The position numbers and the translations under genes were made by a program. DNA of 44,135 nt. Source: a virus. Under the pieces are notes generated by a model. The model saw only the letters and a list, made by a program, of their open reading frames with translations. It did no database searches and had not been told where the DNA came from. This document shows positions 28,001 to 34,121 of the stretch, one piece after another. The stretch spans positions 1 through 44,135 of the IMG/VR virus record IMGVR_UViG_3300025099_000041, one strand, 5' to 3'. Numbering within the stretch: position 1 is the first letter of the stretch; every line of letters starts with the position of its first letter.

Positions 28001-28191
28001 CTACAATTGATCGTAATGAAAAAGGCGCAGCACTCACTAGAAAGTTTGGATCTAAGATGATGAAAGGTACAATACTAGAGAAAGAGCAAGCCAAAGGATT
28101 AATTAAAACAGAACTAGAGTACGAAAAACTTAAACAACAAAAGAAAGCCTTGATTATGCGTTATGTGGGATCGCAAGGAAAACTTTTATGA
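22060..28191 (+). CDS. Giant internal virion/ejection protein with HExxH metallopeptidase motif
   Basis: 2043 aa, by position and size the equivalent of gp16-like ejection proteins. Residues 35-110 are Gly/Ala-rich and hydrophobic (LVPGATGLAAMAAAS, VGTLGSAILGGIAGE). Residues 493-497 are HETAH, an HExxH zinc-peptidase motif in FHETAHVFVRDM, with FLEEFLVTEG about 60 residues later as a possible third ligand, as in polyvalent-type zincin domains. Residues about 1100-1450 are long charged helices. Residues 1470-1530 contain a less polar stretch (ITSSWLGAGAGIRDFMSSYL). The likely job is to cross the envelope with the DNA, the peptidase acting on cell wall or host proteins. Overlaps the nuclease gene by 4 bases. 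Confidence 0.75.
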   Translation: MTLEEEKRRLRERYNIPDNVDILTDEEYYLAEAEETSAAEAGVKSGLRSLVPGATGLAAMAAASKGLARLPIPGPVGVGTKIVGTLGSAILGGIAGEMGQTEVEEAIRGEEAVRDSQMRRAAEREVHPVSTVAGEIIGGGIGGGVKPSIGLLKGGSTLTGLADAAKSGLGTRAKMSEAAKYATSQAGFGAGIGGAVEGARQYAEGDFSPAALGTAMVGGALFTEPFAHGRKLLGGGAPPMTDPTPRDLEYGFSTGPDQITPLTDDQAYLARSTLKGDKVATEFTKKTLVEDANERIEKLNDFEEFNEFKESIDAKADELRTTPSKPKKSLESEFNVENKEISDPDIEAALGKKFPEGKKPTPTEQQKKDLRAAAKKEIEARINRYTSDELASSYAKLAAVKRSKSASQFLGDTKVSPEQARDALYKEVESKMPVDLFNTARNLADKRGVTMRIAVNQIVNNAKSRTVGYVGRNNREAVISLDDLVKNTDTPFHETAHVFVRDMIQSSNETDSKLAQGWLTDLLKNDPTFDFKAARKKLEDTGYKFKNDKQFLEEFLVTEGSKKLEQRLRNLPKGTFDKMRRWYSDVKRGNKVKYGKAAVNDILDYMAQRLELDPNRIFDNDLWIQGKINYLEYIGAKPKEKLVDSDGYHSASKVVDGVKYESSVNIYDIPKELEDLLALPERPKNFGKNYVEDLNEFKIALDKNHSYKSTIEYLDGHSIHEGNFDQFMDIMRGRNSGTLKKLYKSLDNKPEIILKTRRPEEPAGYFERDKLVIGIPTIDESFDTTVARYLTYSKLMDDVKVNDQIGSAWVMVAKTGMWTQNYEPYMIHKFLDYAINTSNKIDEGVKAKLRHYYDHLKIEPLRGGYKGQSGDSIAMYDTRMMHQGDGLQGILKNLPEDIKKQFAYRIAPVDGLGMNADEYVTFFDSILDNFGVAGSSTRKGFNHVQRSPEALLQGFLNKKTFDTVDNSKVIYDVIKDEGMSYSEFDRLQALWTAQKVPIDEVLAGGMYKKFVDTAEDSLGVKGLDTILNNDPTPPSPRQTEFDDFTSINRSIVEESGDDSLAKIDSETPIPFDAKPEELPTVDNYESKRYSELPVPNADDIKTWQPLKRFTRVFRPVIDRIRELGTGKSKALSKYIAAKLENVHSEEREIVGKYLEKTMLALSEVHLSPQELSILGRYQTERWHKHLKLIEEIDPKLSEAYNLNTRIRYYDRMIESVYRDTRTMQNDLGLKVAVFRDGQPNYVPGQHTLEYTPEIINQEKRRILMTGKKQSPEYQQLKTELIAYWKKQASGMSDEEFADAVKQSQDKVKDEGGELVEMPSNKMTADDKFEALFENLAYALRANDKEIGSHRFKALRVATGRLGLPAAWIEDNAIQRMTRYVVRFAKDMAMFKHIESDPKSRQILGLPDQEGKYIFKHDLEGMENGGPFNVREVNPNDKTTIETLELKGKPLYSSKEIESVMENYIGYYEDWDLGIRTANRLITSSWLGAGAGIRDFMSSYLFALPYMRTQDLPILATHLLDLRNAWKKSFEYGINKSNLNNLEYKAESVNRLADWANSTADAMLRLGGRNTLEQGTRALQFAFGKQLVWSALHLRPLEKLGMKGDMTADRLIDTIQRQMGEVTIKGKRVNLKDYVGNGNKAPDEVMNKAAAAWVEVNQGTYDARGLPKFTQRGVISMVTSLSRWSIEKADRMMKDVYVPLRTQGDPRPLIKATLGAVIGGEALRYASEVIANKMQGDPHIIEAIHMEDDKELFYALANSIQYAGFFGFQSALVFDLLKGGRFGITQGIPGGFTFPAIDQGFKIANDFTKFFASGEMIGESFGESWMKFIRKTFLDLNQSSRYFANHVLLSEDMSEFNARTAMRKWNRLTTGVDEQGVPSDIGNQYRFPAKQNFRNASNIADARTLLPKAVREAARHAMEEHPNDEAKQQDLFKQKLNDLWRGNWKSTPASPTSRKYTSHKSRIQYLGLQPSKADLAAYPDLATIDRNEKGAALTRKFGSKMMKGTILEKEQAKGLIKTELEYEKLKQQKKALIMRYVGSQGKLL

Positions 28192-28577
28192 AAGCATTGG
28201 GAGATCGGGGAGAACTTTTAGTAGCGCAAGAACTTATAGAACGTAGTTGGATTGTCTCGTTTCCGTTTGGTGACAACGCTAGGTATGATATTATAGCAGA
28301 GAAAGGTAGACACTTTTGTAGAATACAAGTTAAGTCTACCGAGAATGTAACGATGACTCCTAGACACGGACCTCACTATGCTTTTGGTTTATGTCACGGT
28401 AAAGCAGTCAAAGATACTTATGATAAAAGTTCTATAGACTTTTTTATTTGTTGTGCAATACAGAGAAAACGTTTTTGGGTATTGCCTATTGAAGATGTGA
28501 CTTGCAAGACATTAAAGATTTTTATAACAGGCAAAAAGTATCACGAGTACGAAGCTGCATGGGATTTACTAAACTAA
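28188..28577 (+). CDS. PD-(D/E)XK-type endonuclease
   Basis: 129 aa. The order Glu9 in GDRGELLVAQELI, Asp34 in NARYDIIAEKG and Gln47-x-Lys49 in RIQVKST is the PD-(D/E)XK nuclease core as seen in PF11645-like endonucleases and archaeal Holliday junction resolvase-type folds. A soluble C-terminal half carries FICCAIQRKRFWVLPIED. It is translationally coupled (ATGA) to the giant ejection protein, on the structural strand, far from the replication genes. It may be a resolvase for packaging or a nuclease delivered early. The fold is fairly sure, the substrate unknown. Confidence 0.75.
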   Translation: MKALGDRGELLVAQELIERSWIVSFPFGDNARYDIIAEKGRHFCRIQVKSTENVTMTPRHGPHYAFGLCHGKAVKDTYDKSSIDFFICCAIQRKRFWVLPIEDVTCKTLKIFITGKKYHEYEAAWDLLN

Positions 28578-28751
28578 ATGGATGAGAAGAAACAACAAGA
28601 AAACTTCTACAATGACTTGGAGAGACTGATCTCACGTTATTATGATGAATACGATATGTCGTATGAAAGTATAGTAGGTGTACTCACTCGTCGGGTAGTT
28701 AGTACAATACTTGAAGACATCGAAAGCGAAGATTCAGAGGAGGAAGAGTAG
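28578..28751 (+). CDS. Small acidic protein, paralogue of the gene at 15563
   Basis: 57 aa starting directly after the nuclease stop. It is helical and acidic, with YYDEYDMSYESIVGVLTRRV and a final run EDSEEEE. The YDMSYESIVGVL stretch parallels YDLTTEQMIGVL in the protein at 15563-15718, suggesting duplication of a small gene placed at the end of two operon segments. Last gene of the rightward block. Function unknown. Confidence 0.65.
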   Translation: MDEKKQQENFYNDLERLISRYYDEYDMSYESIVGVLTRRVVSTILEDIESEDSEEEE

Positions 28752-28850
28752 CAGCGTGACCAATAGCAACGTTATTGTTACCCGTTGTAATTCCACCTGC
28801 AACATAACCAATAGCAACGTTATTGTTACCAGTGGTTATGATATATTGCC
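28752..28850 (-). pseudogene. Remnant of fibre-type repeats between convergent operons
   Basis: Read on the minus strand, this gap codes for IITTGNNNVAIGYVAGGI and TTGNNNVAIGHAAT, exactly the NxNVAIG/TTGNN pattern of the 2150-aa fibre but without start codon and closed by a stop just upstream. At DNA level it is two identical 24-bp copies at 28759-28782 and 28807-28830, 48 bp (16 codons) apart. The wording differs from the fibre's own repeats, so it probably came from another or an older fibre gene. Confidence 0.6.
28759..28830. repeat. Two identical 24-bp direct repeats, period 48
   Basis: ACCAATAGCAACGTTATTGT plus TACC occurs at 28759-28782 and again at 28807-28830. The period is a multiple of three, consistent with origin as coding repeats on the minus strand. 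Confidence 0.9.
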
Positions 28851-28869
28851 TGAAGATTTTTCAGATGAC

Positions 28870-29085
28870 CTAGACCTTGTCTGGTTCTGGTAGTGGCCAA
28901 GTTCCATCAAACTTAAAAGAACCTAACTCTTGAAACTTGTTGCCCCGGAGTTGTCTCAGGTAAGTTACCTTACCCGGACAACCTCTGAAGCAATCCATGT
29001 GTTTAACCAGTTCCAAAGCAAAGCGTTTATCACCAGCGAACTCCGTATCTAAACGTGCGTGTGTTGTGTATCTTGGAGGTTTCAT
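28870..29085 (-). CDS. Small hypothetical protein ending the leftward block
   Basis: 71 aa, soluble, with FRGCPGKVTYLRQLRGNKF and a C-terminal FKFDGTWPLPEPDKV. The two-strand/helix pattern with conserved-looking Gly, Cys and Trp positions suggests a compact folded domain, but I cannot name it. Its ATG sits in an ATGA overlap with the 41-aa gene upstream. It is the last gene of the replication operon, converging with the rightward block. Confidence 0.65.
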   Translation of the reverse strand: MKPPRYTTHARLDTEFAGDKRFALELVKHMDCFRGCPGKVTYLRQLRGNKFQELGSFKFDGTWPLPEPDKV

Positions 29086-29207
29086 AAAGATAAGCTGGTC
29101 AAGTTTCGTAAACCAAGAAACCGAAACTCATAAACAGATCCGTATTGCTCTCCAACGTCAATAAGAGAGAATCTGACCCAGCTAAAATTTGAGTGTATCG
29201 TAAACAT
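29082..29207 (-). CDS. 41-residue microprotein coupled to its neighbours
   Basis: Starts 26 bases inside the 3' end of the P-loop ATPase gene and ends in an ATGA overlap with the following gene. The product contains NFSWVRFSLIDVGEQYGSV and FRFLGLRNLTSLSL. Aromatic and beta-like, with no long hydrophobic span. Coupling on both sides and filling of an otherwise empty gap make it a credible gene. Function unknown. Confidence 0.55.
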   Translation of the reverse strand: MFTIHSNFSWVRFSLIDVGEQYGSVYEFRFLGLRNLTSLSL

Positions 29208-30420
29208 CAGTGACACGAGCTTTGAACCAACCACCATTGTTGTCTACTTGTTCAGTAGTAACTAGGAATTCAAGAACTTGATCCAGTTCTTGTTTGGTAA
29301 TTTCAGATACAAATTTAAGCCAAAGCTTTTTGTACCTTACGCCTGAGTCAGCGTCAATGATATACCGTAGTATATGCTTCGTGATTTCACCGATAGGATT
29401 TCTACCTACAGTATTGAAAGCTTCATGCATCTTGTGTTCTGTAATAGTCAACAACTTGAATGCACGTTGCATATCGTTTAAAGAGATCTCCATGCTTTTA
29501 TGATCAGCAAAATGTATAAGCATGGCAGTCTTCAACAAGTGTACATTCTTTCTGCCATAATAATTATCTAACCGTGGATCTTTGTTTACTCGCTTGGAGT
29601 ATAGTTCACCAGACTCATAAAGTTCTTTGTGCCATTCCTGCGCTTCCTTTGATAGAGACACTTCTCCGCAAATGTCATGTAGATTGTACAGTGTATCTAT
29701 GATGTCTTTTCTGCACTGGCGTTGTTGATCTGTAAGACCGGGAAATTGTCTAAAGAATCTTGGAGCATGACCGAACACAACGATAACACGAGATGTAAAT
29801 CCCTGAGAAATAATCTTATCGCTGAAAGCTTCACGAATAAATGAAGGCGTTGTACCTCCAAGCATGGTCACACAAATATTTGTAATGTCATCTGACCCTT
29901 GATGCTTACTCTTGTAATGATAACTTCGTGAATCATAAAACTGATTCAACATATTAACCATGTCTTCAGAGTTCTTCCTAAACAATACACCAAGTTCCTC
30001 AACCATAAAACAAATTGAATGATGAGATCTTTTCTTGGTTGCTGTGCCTCCAAGTCTCTTGTCTGGAATCTTAAACGTTCTGATACAATCATCACGCATG
30101 AACCTGAGTAAAGACTCTTGTGTAGTTGTGTCTGCACCACAAGGAAACATTGGAACCATGTTGTTCTTTTCAAGATTCGGTTCCATCAACTTCTCGTTCT
30201 TGATTACATCAGCTACTTGTGAGATCACGCGAGACTTACCCGCAGCAGGTGGACCAACCAACAGTGTAAAGATGTTGGGGTATATTGCCATTGAGTCTGG
30301 ATACAACCAGACCCTCCGTTGTAATGCGGCACTAATTAAACTATAGAAACTCCAATCTATAAACAGGTCAGGTGATTCTAAATCTTTAAGATAGTGCCTC
30401 CACTTCTCAAGATTAGTCAT
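29182..30420 (-). CDS. P-loop ATPase, probable replicative helicase (DUF3987-like)
   Basis: 412 aa. Walker A GPPAAGKS at residues 56-63, a Walker B-like strand ICFMVEELGVLF near 135-147, and a later Thr/Gly motif (VTMLGGTTPSFIREAF) followed by an arginine-containing GFTSRVIVVFG. This layout matches the DUF3987/primase-helicase-like ATPases that replace DnaB in some phages. The C-terminal third is helical with a winged-helix-like DADSGVRYKKLWLKF region. It lies in one operon with DNA polymerase. No primase domain is visible here, so priming must come from elsewhere. Confidence 0.75.
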   Translation of the reverse strand: MTNLEKWRHYLKDLESPDLFIDWSFYSLISAALQRRVWLYPDSMAIYPNIFTLLVGPPAAGKSRVISQVADVIKNEKLMEPNLEKNNMVPMFPCGADTTTQESLLRFMRDDCIRTFKIPDKRLGGTATKKRSHHSICFMVEELGVLFRKNSEDMVNMLNQFYDSRSYHYKSKHQGSDDITNICVTMLGGTTPSFIREAFSDKIISQGFTSRVIVVFGHAPRFFRQFPGLTDQQRQCRKDIIDTLYNLHDICGEVSLSKEAQEWHKELYESGELYSKRVNKDPRLDNYYGRKNVHLLKTAMLIHFADHKSMEISLNDMQRAFKLLTITEHKMHEAFNTVGRNPIGEITKHILRYIIDADSGVRYKKLWLKFVSEITKQELDQVLEFLVTTEQVDNNGGWFKARVTDVYDTLKF

Positions 30421-30598
30421 CTAACGTATCAATTAATTTTGCTATGATTGTGTATTGCTCAAAGGTTAGAGCAGGTAATACTTTACCGTTGAGTGTAATA
30501 ACTAAGATCGGTTCATTTTCATCACCGTCAAAAAAGTTATCAAGAGCGACACTTATATTTGTGTCTCCGACGTTGTAGCTTACTATTGGTTTAGACAT
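30413..30598 (-). CDS. Small acidic hypothetical protein
   Basis: 61 aa, overlapping the polymerase gene by 8 bases upstream and the ATPase gene by 8 downstream. Beta-strand-rich start (SYNVGDTNISVALDNFFDGD) then ILVITLNGKVLPALTFEQY and an acidic C-terminal helix. No family recognised. Position between polymerase and helicase suggests a replication accessory. Confidence 0.65.
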   Translation of the reverse strand: MSKPIVSYNVGDTNISVALDNFFDGDENEPILVITLNGKVLPALTFEQYTIIAKLIDTLDD

Positions 30599-32957
30599 CT
30601 ATCATTTCCTTCCAGTTATCCCCGATCATAGCTTCTGATCTCATACAGAAACGCTCGCCACGGGGAGAAATCATTTCACGGTTTAAGTGCTTCATTGCTT
30701 CTTGGGCAACGAATTCCGAATGCTCTGGAGCGCATTGGAGCAGGACACTATCATGGTTGTTCTGGAGTACGTCAACTCCTAAATCCTGAAGATCTTTTCT
30801 GTTCTGTAATTCAACGAATGCTAGATTAGTAATGCATCCTACAGTTGACTGAGGCACAAAGGCATACGCTTCCTTGTACATAGTCTCGTCAATGAATCCA
30901 GTGAAGTATCTTGGATAACCAAATAAATTTTTAAGTATCTTTGTACTCTTTAGTTTTTCAATAGTCTCATTGTGCCATTGATTTATCTCAGGAAATAGTT
31001 TGTGATAAGTCGCAAGGAATCTTTTAGCTTCCTTGTTCTCAAGTGCTATTGCACCCTGAGATTTCTGCAACATATTAGTTCTAAACGTTGGTGCTTTCAT
31101 ACCATAGTTACTTGCATGACATACCATCTTTGCCATGAAGTAATAACGCTTGTCTGCTGACCAGTTGTCACTGTCTTTAATCACAGCGTTGAGATCATCC
31201 CAACCTTTTATATTCTTTAGTTCACTTATAGGTGCTTCACAAAAATCGTCTACACTTCTGCCTAGTTGTTCTGCCCAGACATCTGGAAACAATCGCAACG
31301 CAACAAACACATGAGATTTAATTCCCTCAAGAAATAAAGTTCTAAAGTTTCCCGGTACACACAAGTAACCTACAATCATTGCTTCTGCACCAGCTTGGTC
31401 AGCCTGAACAAGAACCTTACCTTTATCTGCAATGAATAGTTTGCGAAGTTTCTTTGGTATGTTCTGTATGTTAGTACCCCAGCGTCCCAGTAATTTTCTA
31501 CTAGCCAATCGAAACGTTGATGTACCTGCCAAGTTGTAAGCAGTTGTTATCCTGTCTGCCACAGGCTTGGTATACAAACCTTCGTATGGTGTATACTTTA
31601 GTTGACCAGACTCTTTTGCAATGGATCTGTATTTAAGTATGACAGATATAGATGGTAGATTATGTTTGAGTCTGTGCTGTAGCAAAGTCTTTTCATTGGT
31701 TAGATCCTTTGAAGGTTTCTTTAACTTCATATCATTATAAAGATACTCAGAAACTTGTTTAGGACTATTCGGATTTAGATCTCTACCAACCAACAAGCTT
31801 AACATTCTGCGTAGTTGTGCCTTGTACCTTTCGTTACGCATCAAGATTGCTTTCTTCTCTTCAGTGTTTATACGTAAGCCTTGACACATGGCAGTCAAGT
31901 ATGGAACTACCATAGAGTTAGCCTGTTCAATTGAACCTCCAGCTTTCATCTTACCAGCAAGAGCTTCGATTGATGGCTTGATTAGTGCCATCGTCAAAAC
32001 ATCTTTAACGTTATAATGATACAGTTGATCGAACTGCTCTGAAGTTTGCGGATTATAACAACCTTCGTTTTTATGGTATGGTTGATCTGTATAAAGAGAT
32101 ATGCAATGTCCAAGAGACTTCTCAACTTCAGGAAACAATCTGTGGTGAGCCAGCATTGTGTCGTAAACTTTCTTAGGTGCAGGGATTCCATAGCGATACG
32201 CAATAACAAACAAATCAAAGAGTGCGTTGTGAATTACAACTGTGTTATCCCGTAGTGCAATTGCCAATGCCCGTAAAATTTGCGGAGTCTCATCATAGTG
32301 ATAGTAGTTTATGCGTAGCATTGGTACACAATAACCTTTCCCTCCAAAAGAAAATCCAAAGCAAGTCATCTCAAGATTCGGATTCGTTTCAATATCAAAG
32401 AACATATCTTGATCCTTAGTGTTAGTTAAGATGTCTATGATCTCATCTGCTTTAGGATAAATACAATGCTCACCAGCTTGTGGATTAGGTGGAGTCTTTA
32501 GATAACCAACTGCCTTGGCAACATCACGTTGCATCCAGTGTCTCCAGTTAGATCGTTTAGTTTTACCATGTCTCTCAGTCTCGTCATACTCATACTCAGT
32601 ATCATTGGCTAATGGATTGAAGTATGCCTTGCGATCAATTGCATTCTGTGGTGCGAAGGTAGCAATGTAAGCTCGACCATGAACAATCCAAGGACATCCA
32701 CGTTGTCCACCTAGTCTACTGTTCTTGAAAGTTCTTAAAGCCTTCTCGCCCAACAACAAAATTACTTTTGTGTCGGGGAGAAAGCCTTCGCCCAATGTAT
32801 TGAGCAACCGTATGTCGCAAGATTGTCTTGGAATGCTTAACGCATTCTGAAACAAGTGACCCGCATAGCCTGAGATTAACTCACACTTGTCGAATCTACT
32901 TGGACTTTCCAGTATTACTGTTAGACCGCTGTACGGAAGACTTGGTTTGTGTCTCAC
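30591..32957 (-). CDS. DNA polymerase, family A, with UDG-like N-terminal domain
   Basis: 788 aa. Residues about 1-150 look like a uracil-DNA glycosylase fold: ESPSRFDKCELISGYAGHLF, then VILLLGEKALRTF and RGCPWIVHG; the usual HPS-type motif is changed to FAPQNA, so activity is doubtful. A DnaQ-like 3'-5' exonuclease follows (FFDIETNP about 187, IHNALFDLF, YNVKDVL). The polymerase has motif A VQADQAGAEAM (about 519), motif B KMVCHASNYGMK (about 612) and motif C NNHDSVLLQC (about 734). It copies the phage genome. It starts with GTG and overlaps the preceding gene by 62 bases, so the exact start is unsure. Confidence 0.9.
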   Translation of the reverse strand: MRHKPSLPYSGLTVILESPSRFDKCELISGYAGHLFQNALSIPRQSCDIRLLNTLGEGFLPDTKVILLLGEKALRTFKNSRLGGQRGCPWIVHGRAYIATFAPQNAIDRKAYFNPLANDTEYEYDETERHGKTKRSNWRHWMQRDVAKAVGYLKTPPNPQAGEHCIYPKADEIIDILTNTKDQDMFFDIETNPNLEMTCFGFSFGGKGYCVPMLRINYYHYDETPQILRALAIALRDNTVVIHNALFDLFVIAYRYGIPAPKKVYDTMLAHHRLFPEVEKSLGHCISLYTDQPYHKNEGCYNPQTSEQFDQLYHYNVKDVLTMALIKPSIEALAGKMKAGGSIEQANSMVVPYLTAMCQGLRINTEEKKAILMRNERYKAQLRRMLSLLVGRDLNPNSPKQVSEYLYNDMKLKKPSKDLTNEKTLLQHRLKHNLPSISVILKYRSIAKESGQLKYTPYEGLYTKPVADRITTAYNLAGTSTFRLASRKLLGRWGTNIQNIPKKLRKLFIADKGKVLVQADQAGAEAMIVGYLCVPGNFRTLFLEGIKSHVFVALRLFPDVWAEQLGRSVDDFCEAPISELKNIKGWDDLNAVIKDSDNWSADKRYYFMAKMVCHASNYGMKAPTFRTNMLQKSQGAIALENKEAKRFLATYHKLFPEINQWHNETIEKLKSTKILKNLFGYPRYFTGFIDETMYKEAYAFVPQSTVGCITNLAFVELQNRKDLQDLGVDVLQNNHDSVLLQCAPEHSEFVAQEAMKHLNREMISPRGERFCMRSEAMIGDNWKEMIDV

Positions 32958-33165
32958 GAGCTTTGAGTGCTTGCTGTTTTAGTTTGTCTTTCAATCCATC
33001 CTTTATGTAATCTTGTAACATTAAAATTACATCATGTATACCAGAGAGGTATCCATCTGCTAATGCCTCGGCTTGGGCATCTATTGTTTTTACTCGTAAC
33101 CGTTCAAGTGCTTGCGCGTTCTTCTTGTTAGTTACTTCTTTTATTATTGATTCTATTTCTTTCAC
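32896..33165 (-). CDS. Small helical protein before the polymerase
   Basis: 89 aa, charged and helical (KEIESIIKEVTNKKNAQALE; AEALADGYLSGIHDVILMLQ), with a Ser/Thr/Asn/Lys-rich tail that is encoded over the start of the polymerase gene. ATG overlaps the preceding stop (ATGA). No motif recognised; perhaps a replication accessory. Confidence 0.65.
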   Translation of the reverse strand: MKEIESIIKEVTNKKNAQALERLRVKTIDAQAEALADGYLSGIHDVILMLQDYIKDGLKDKLKQQALKARETQTKSSVQRSNSNTGKSK

Positions 33166-33398
33166 GATAATTTCTCACAATACTTTCTTTTAACATAATC
33201 TGGAGTACCATAACGTTTGCGTACTTCAGCAATTCTTTGTTCCTTGTTTGGGAAATCTACTTTGTAATCCATTGTACGACTTTCCCTTCTACCGACTTCA
33301 TCAGGTTTTAACCCATGCCGTCTTGCAAATTTTTTGTACGCTTTTCTGATTCCCTCAATATTACCTGAGTGAACTATATCAAAATAATTATATTTCAT
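33162..33398 (-). CDS. Small basic protein
   Basis: 78 aa, basic. It contains GNIEGIRKAYKKFARRHGLK, vaguely like helices of a J-domain but lacking an HPD motif (the equivalent place reads GLKPDE), then KEQRIAEVRKRYGTPDYVKR. It could bind nucleic acid. It is the first gene after a strong hairpin terminator, so it and the polymerase downstream are probably expressed at a reduced level by read-through. Confidence 0.6.
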   Translation of the reverse strand: MKYNYFDIVHSGNIEGIRKAYKKFARRHGLKPDEVGRRESRTMDYKVDFPNKEQRIAEVRKRYGTPDYVKRKYCEKLS

Positions 33399-33399
33399 A

Positions 33400-33480
33400 A
33401 AAATAGAGAAGAGGAACTGTGTGTGTACGCTGTACCAAGCTTCCTTGCATAAGGTCTACACAAAACAATTCCCCTTCTCT
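33400..33480 (-). terminator. Long hairpin terminator/attenuator
   Basis: Arms 33405-33419 and 33466-33480 pair over 15 positions with only two G-T wobbles; the interior pairs further (TGTGTA with TACACA, CCTT with AAGG). On the minus strand the stem is followed by ATTTTTATG. It separates the SSB-like gene from the polymerase part of the operon and should lower expression downstream. Confidence 0.75.
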
Positions 33481-33487
33481 TGCACGA

Positions 33488-33991
33488 TTAGACTATGTCG
33501 TGTTCTGGTGCTGCACTAATCAGTTCCCCGGTGGAATATGCATTGAAGGTCACTGGATCACCCGTTGCTGGGTCTACCATTGCTTCTCCTTCTGCATTCT
33601 TCCTAACCATCTTCTCTGTCTTGATGGTTGCGTAGGCAGCTTTACCTTTATAGACATCACCATTAGGCTCGACAGTACCCCAAGGGTTTGACTCGTCTGA
33701 ACAGTTGATCTCGAAAGGTAAATCAAGAACACGGTGCAAACGCTTGATGCGTATTGCAGCCTTCTCAATGAACACTAGGTACTCACGGAATTGCAATCCA
33801 GCAATCCGCACATCTCCCAAGTCAGGATCTTCTACTGACTCAGGTGCAACGATCTCCCATGACAAAACAACCATAGGGTTGCCAGCTTGAGAGGTACGAG
33901 TTTCTACATCCGCAACGCGGATAGTGTAGGTGTTTGAAGGTAAGAATGGCCGAGCATTCTCCTTCACGTCATTTAGGTTTATAGTAGGCAT
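33488..33991 (-). CDS. DUF669-like single-stranded DNA-binding protein
   Basis: 167 aa starting at ATG 33991, which is preceded by GTGAGGA as a ribosome site; a longer frame to 34039 adds 16 residues but ignores that site. The N-terminus MPTINLNDVKENARPFLPSN, followed by a beta-rich core (TYTIRVADVETRTSQAGNPM, VVLSWEIVAP) is the DUF669-type pattern of phage ssDNA-binding proteins found next to Sak4-like recombinases. It would coat single strands in replication and annealing. Acidic-type SSB tail is not obvious (ends APEHDIV). Confidence 0.7.
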   Translation of the reverse strand: MPTINLNDVKENARPFLPSNTYTIRVADVETRTSQAGNPMVVLSWEIVAPESVEDPDLGDVRIAGLQFREYLVFIEKAAIRIKRLHRVLDLPFEINCSDESNPWGTVEPNGDVYKGKAAYATIKTEKMVRKNAEGEAMVDPATGDPVTFNAYSTGELISAAPEHDIV

Positions 33992-33995
33992 TATA

Positions 33996-34121
33996 CTAGT
34001 TATCCTCACTTCGTGTGAGAAATTGTGACAAGCGATCAATGCAGGGACAAACCTCGATTCCCGCGAGAAAACCTGTCTGCGTCTTAATAGCAGTATGTAC
34101 TTGTCTTAAATTATTAAGCAT
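33996..34121 (-). CDS. 41-residue microprotein between Sak4-like and SSB-like genes
   Basis: Starts at an ATG overlapping the stop of the Sak4-like gene and stops 4 bases before the SSB-like ATG; the SSB ribosome site lies inside its 3' end. Product begins MLNNLRQVHTAIKTQTGFL and contains two Cys (VCPCIDRL). Soluble, no known motif. It fills a gap of more than 100 bases in an otherwise gap-free operon, which supports it. Confidence 0.5.
   Translation of the reverse strand: MLNNLRQVHTAIKTQTGFLAGIEVCPCIDRLSQFLTRSEDN

Noticed and set aside
28759-28830. CRISPR-like repeat pair
   Set aside because: Only two units, spacer and repeat both read as fibre codons with a 16-codon period, and no cas genes.
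28711-28893. Forward 60-aa frame over the 24-bp repeats
   Set aside because: It begins inside the gene at 28578 in another frame and its NSNVIVT repeats are the reverse reading of fibre-type repeats.
31971-31992. TGGCACT...AAGCC on the minus strand inside the polymerase gene as a sigma-54 promoter
   Set aside because: Spacing fits, but the -12 box is AAGC and it lies in the middle of conserved coding sequence with no gene start behind it.
33162-33398. J-domain (DnaJ-like) assignment for the 78-aa protein
   Set aside because: The helix pattern is vaguely similar, but the essential HPD motif is absent.
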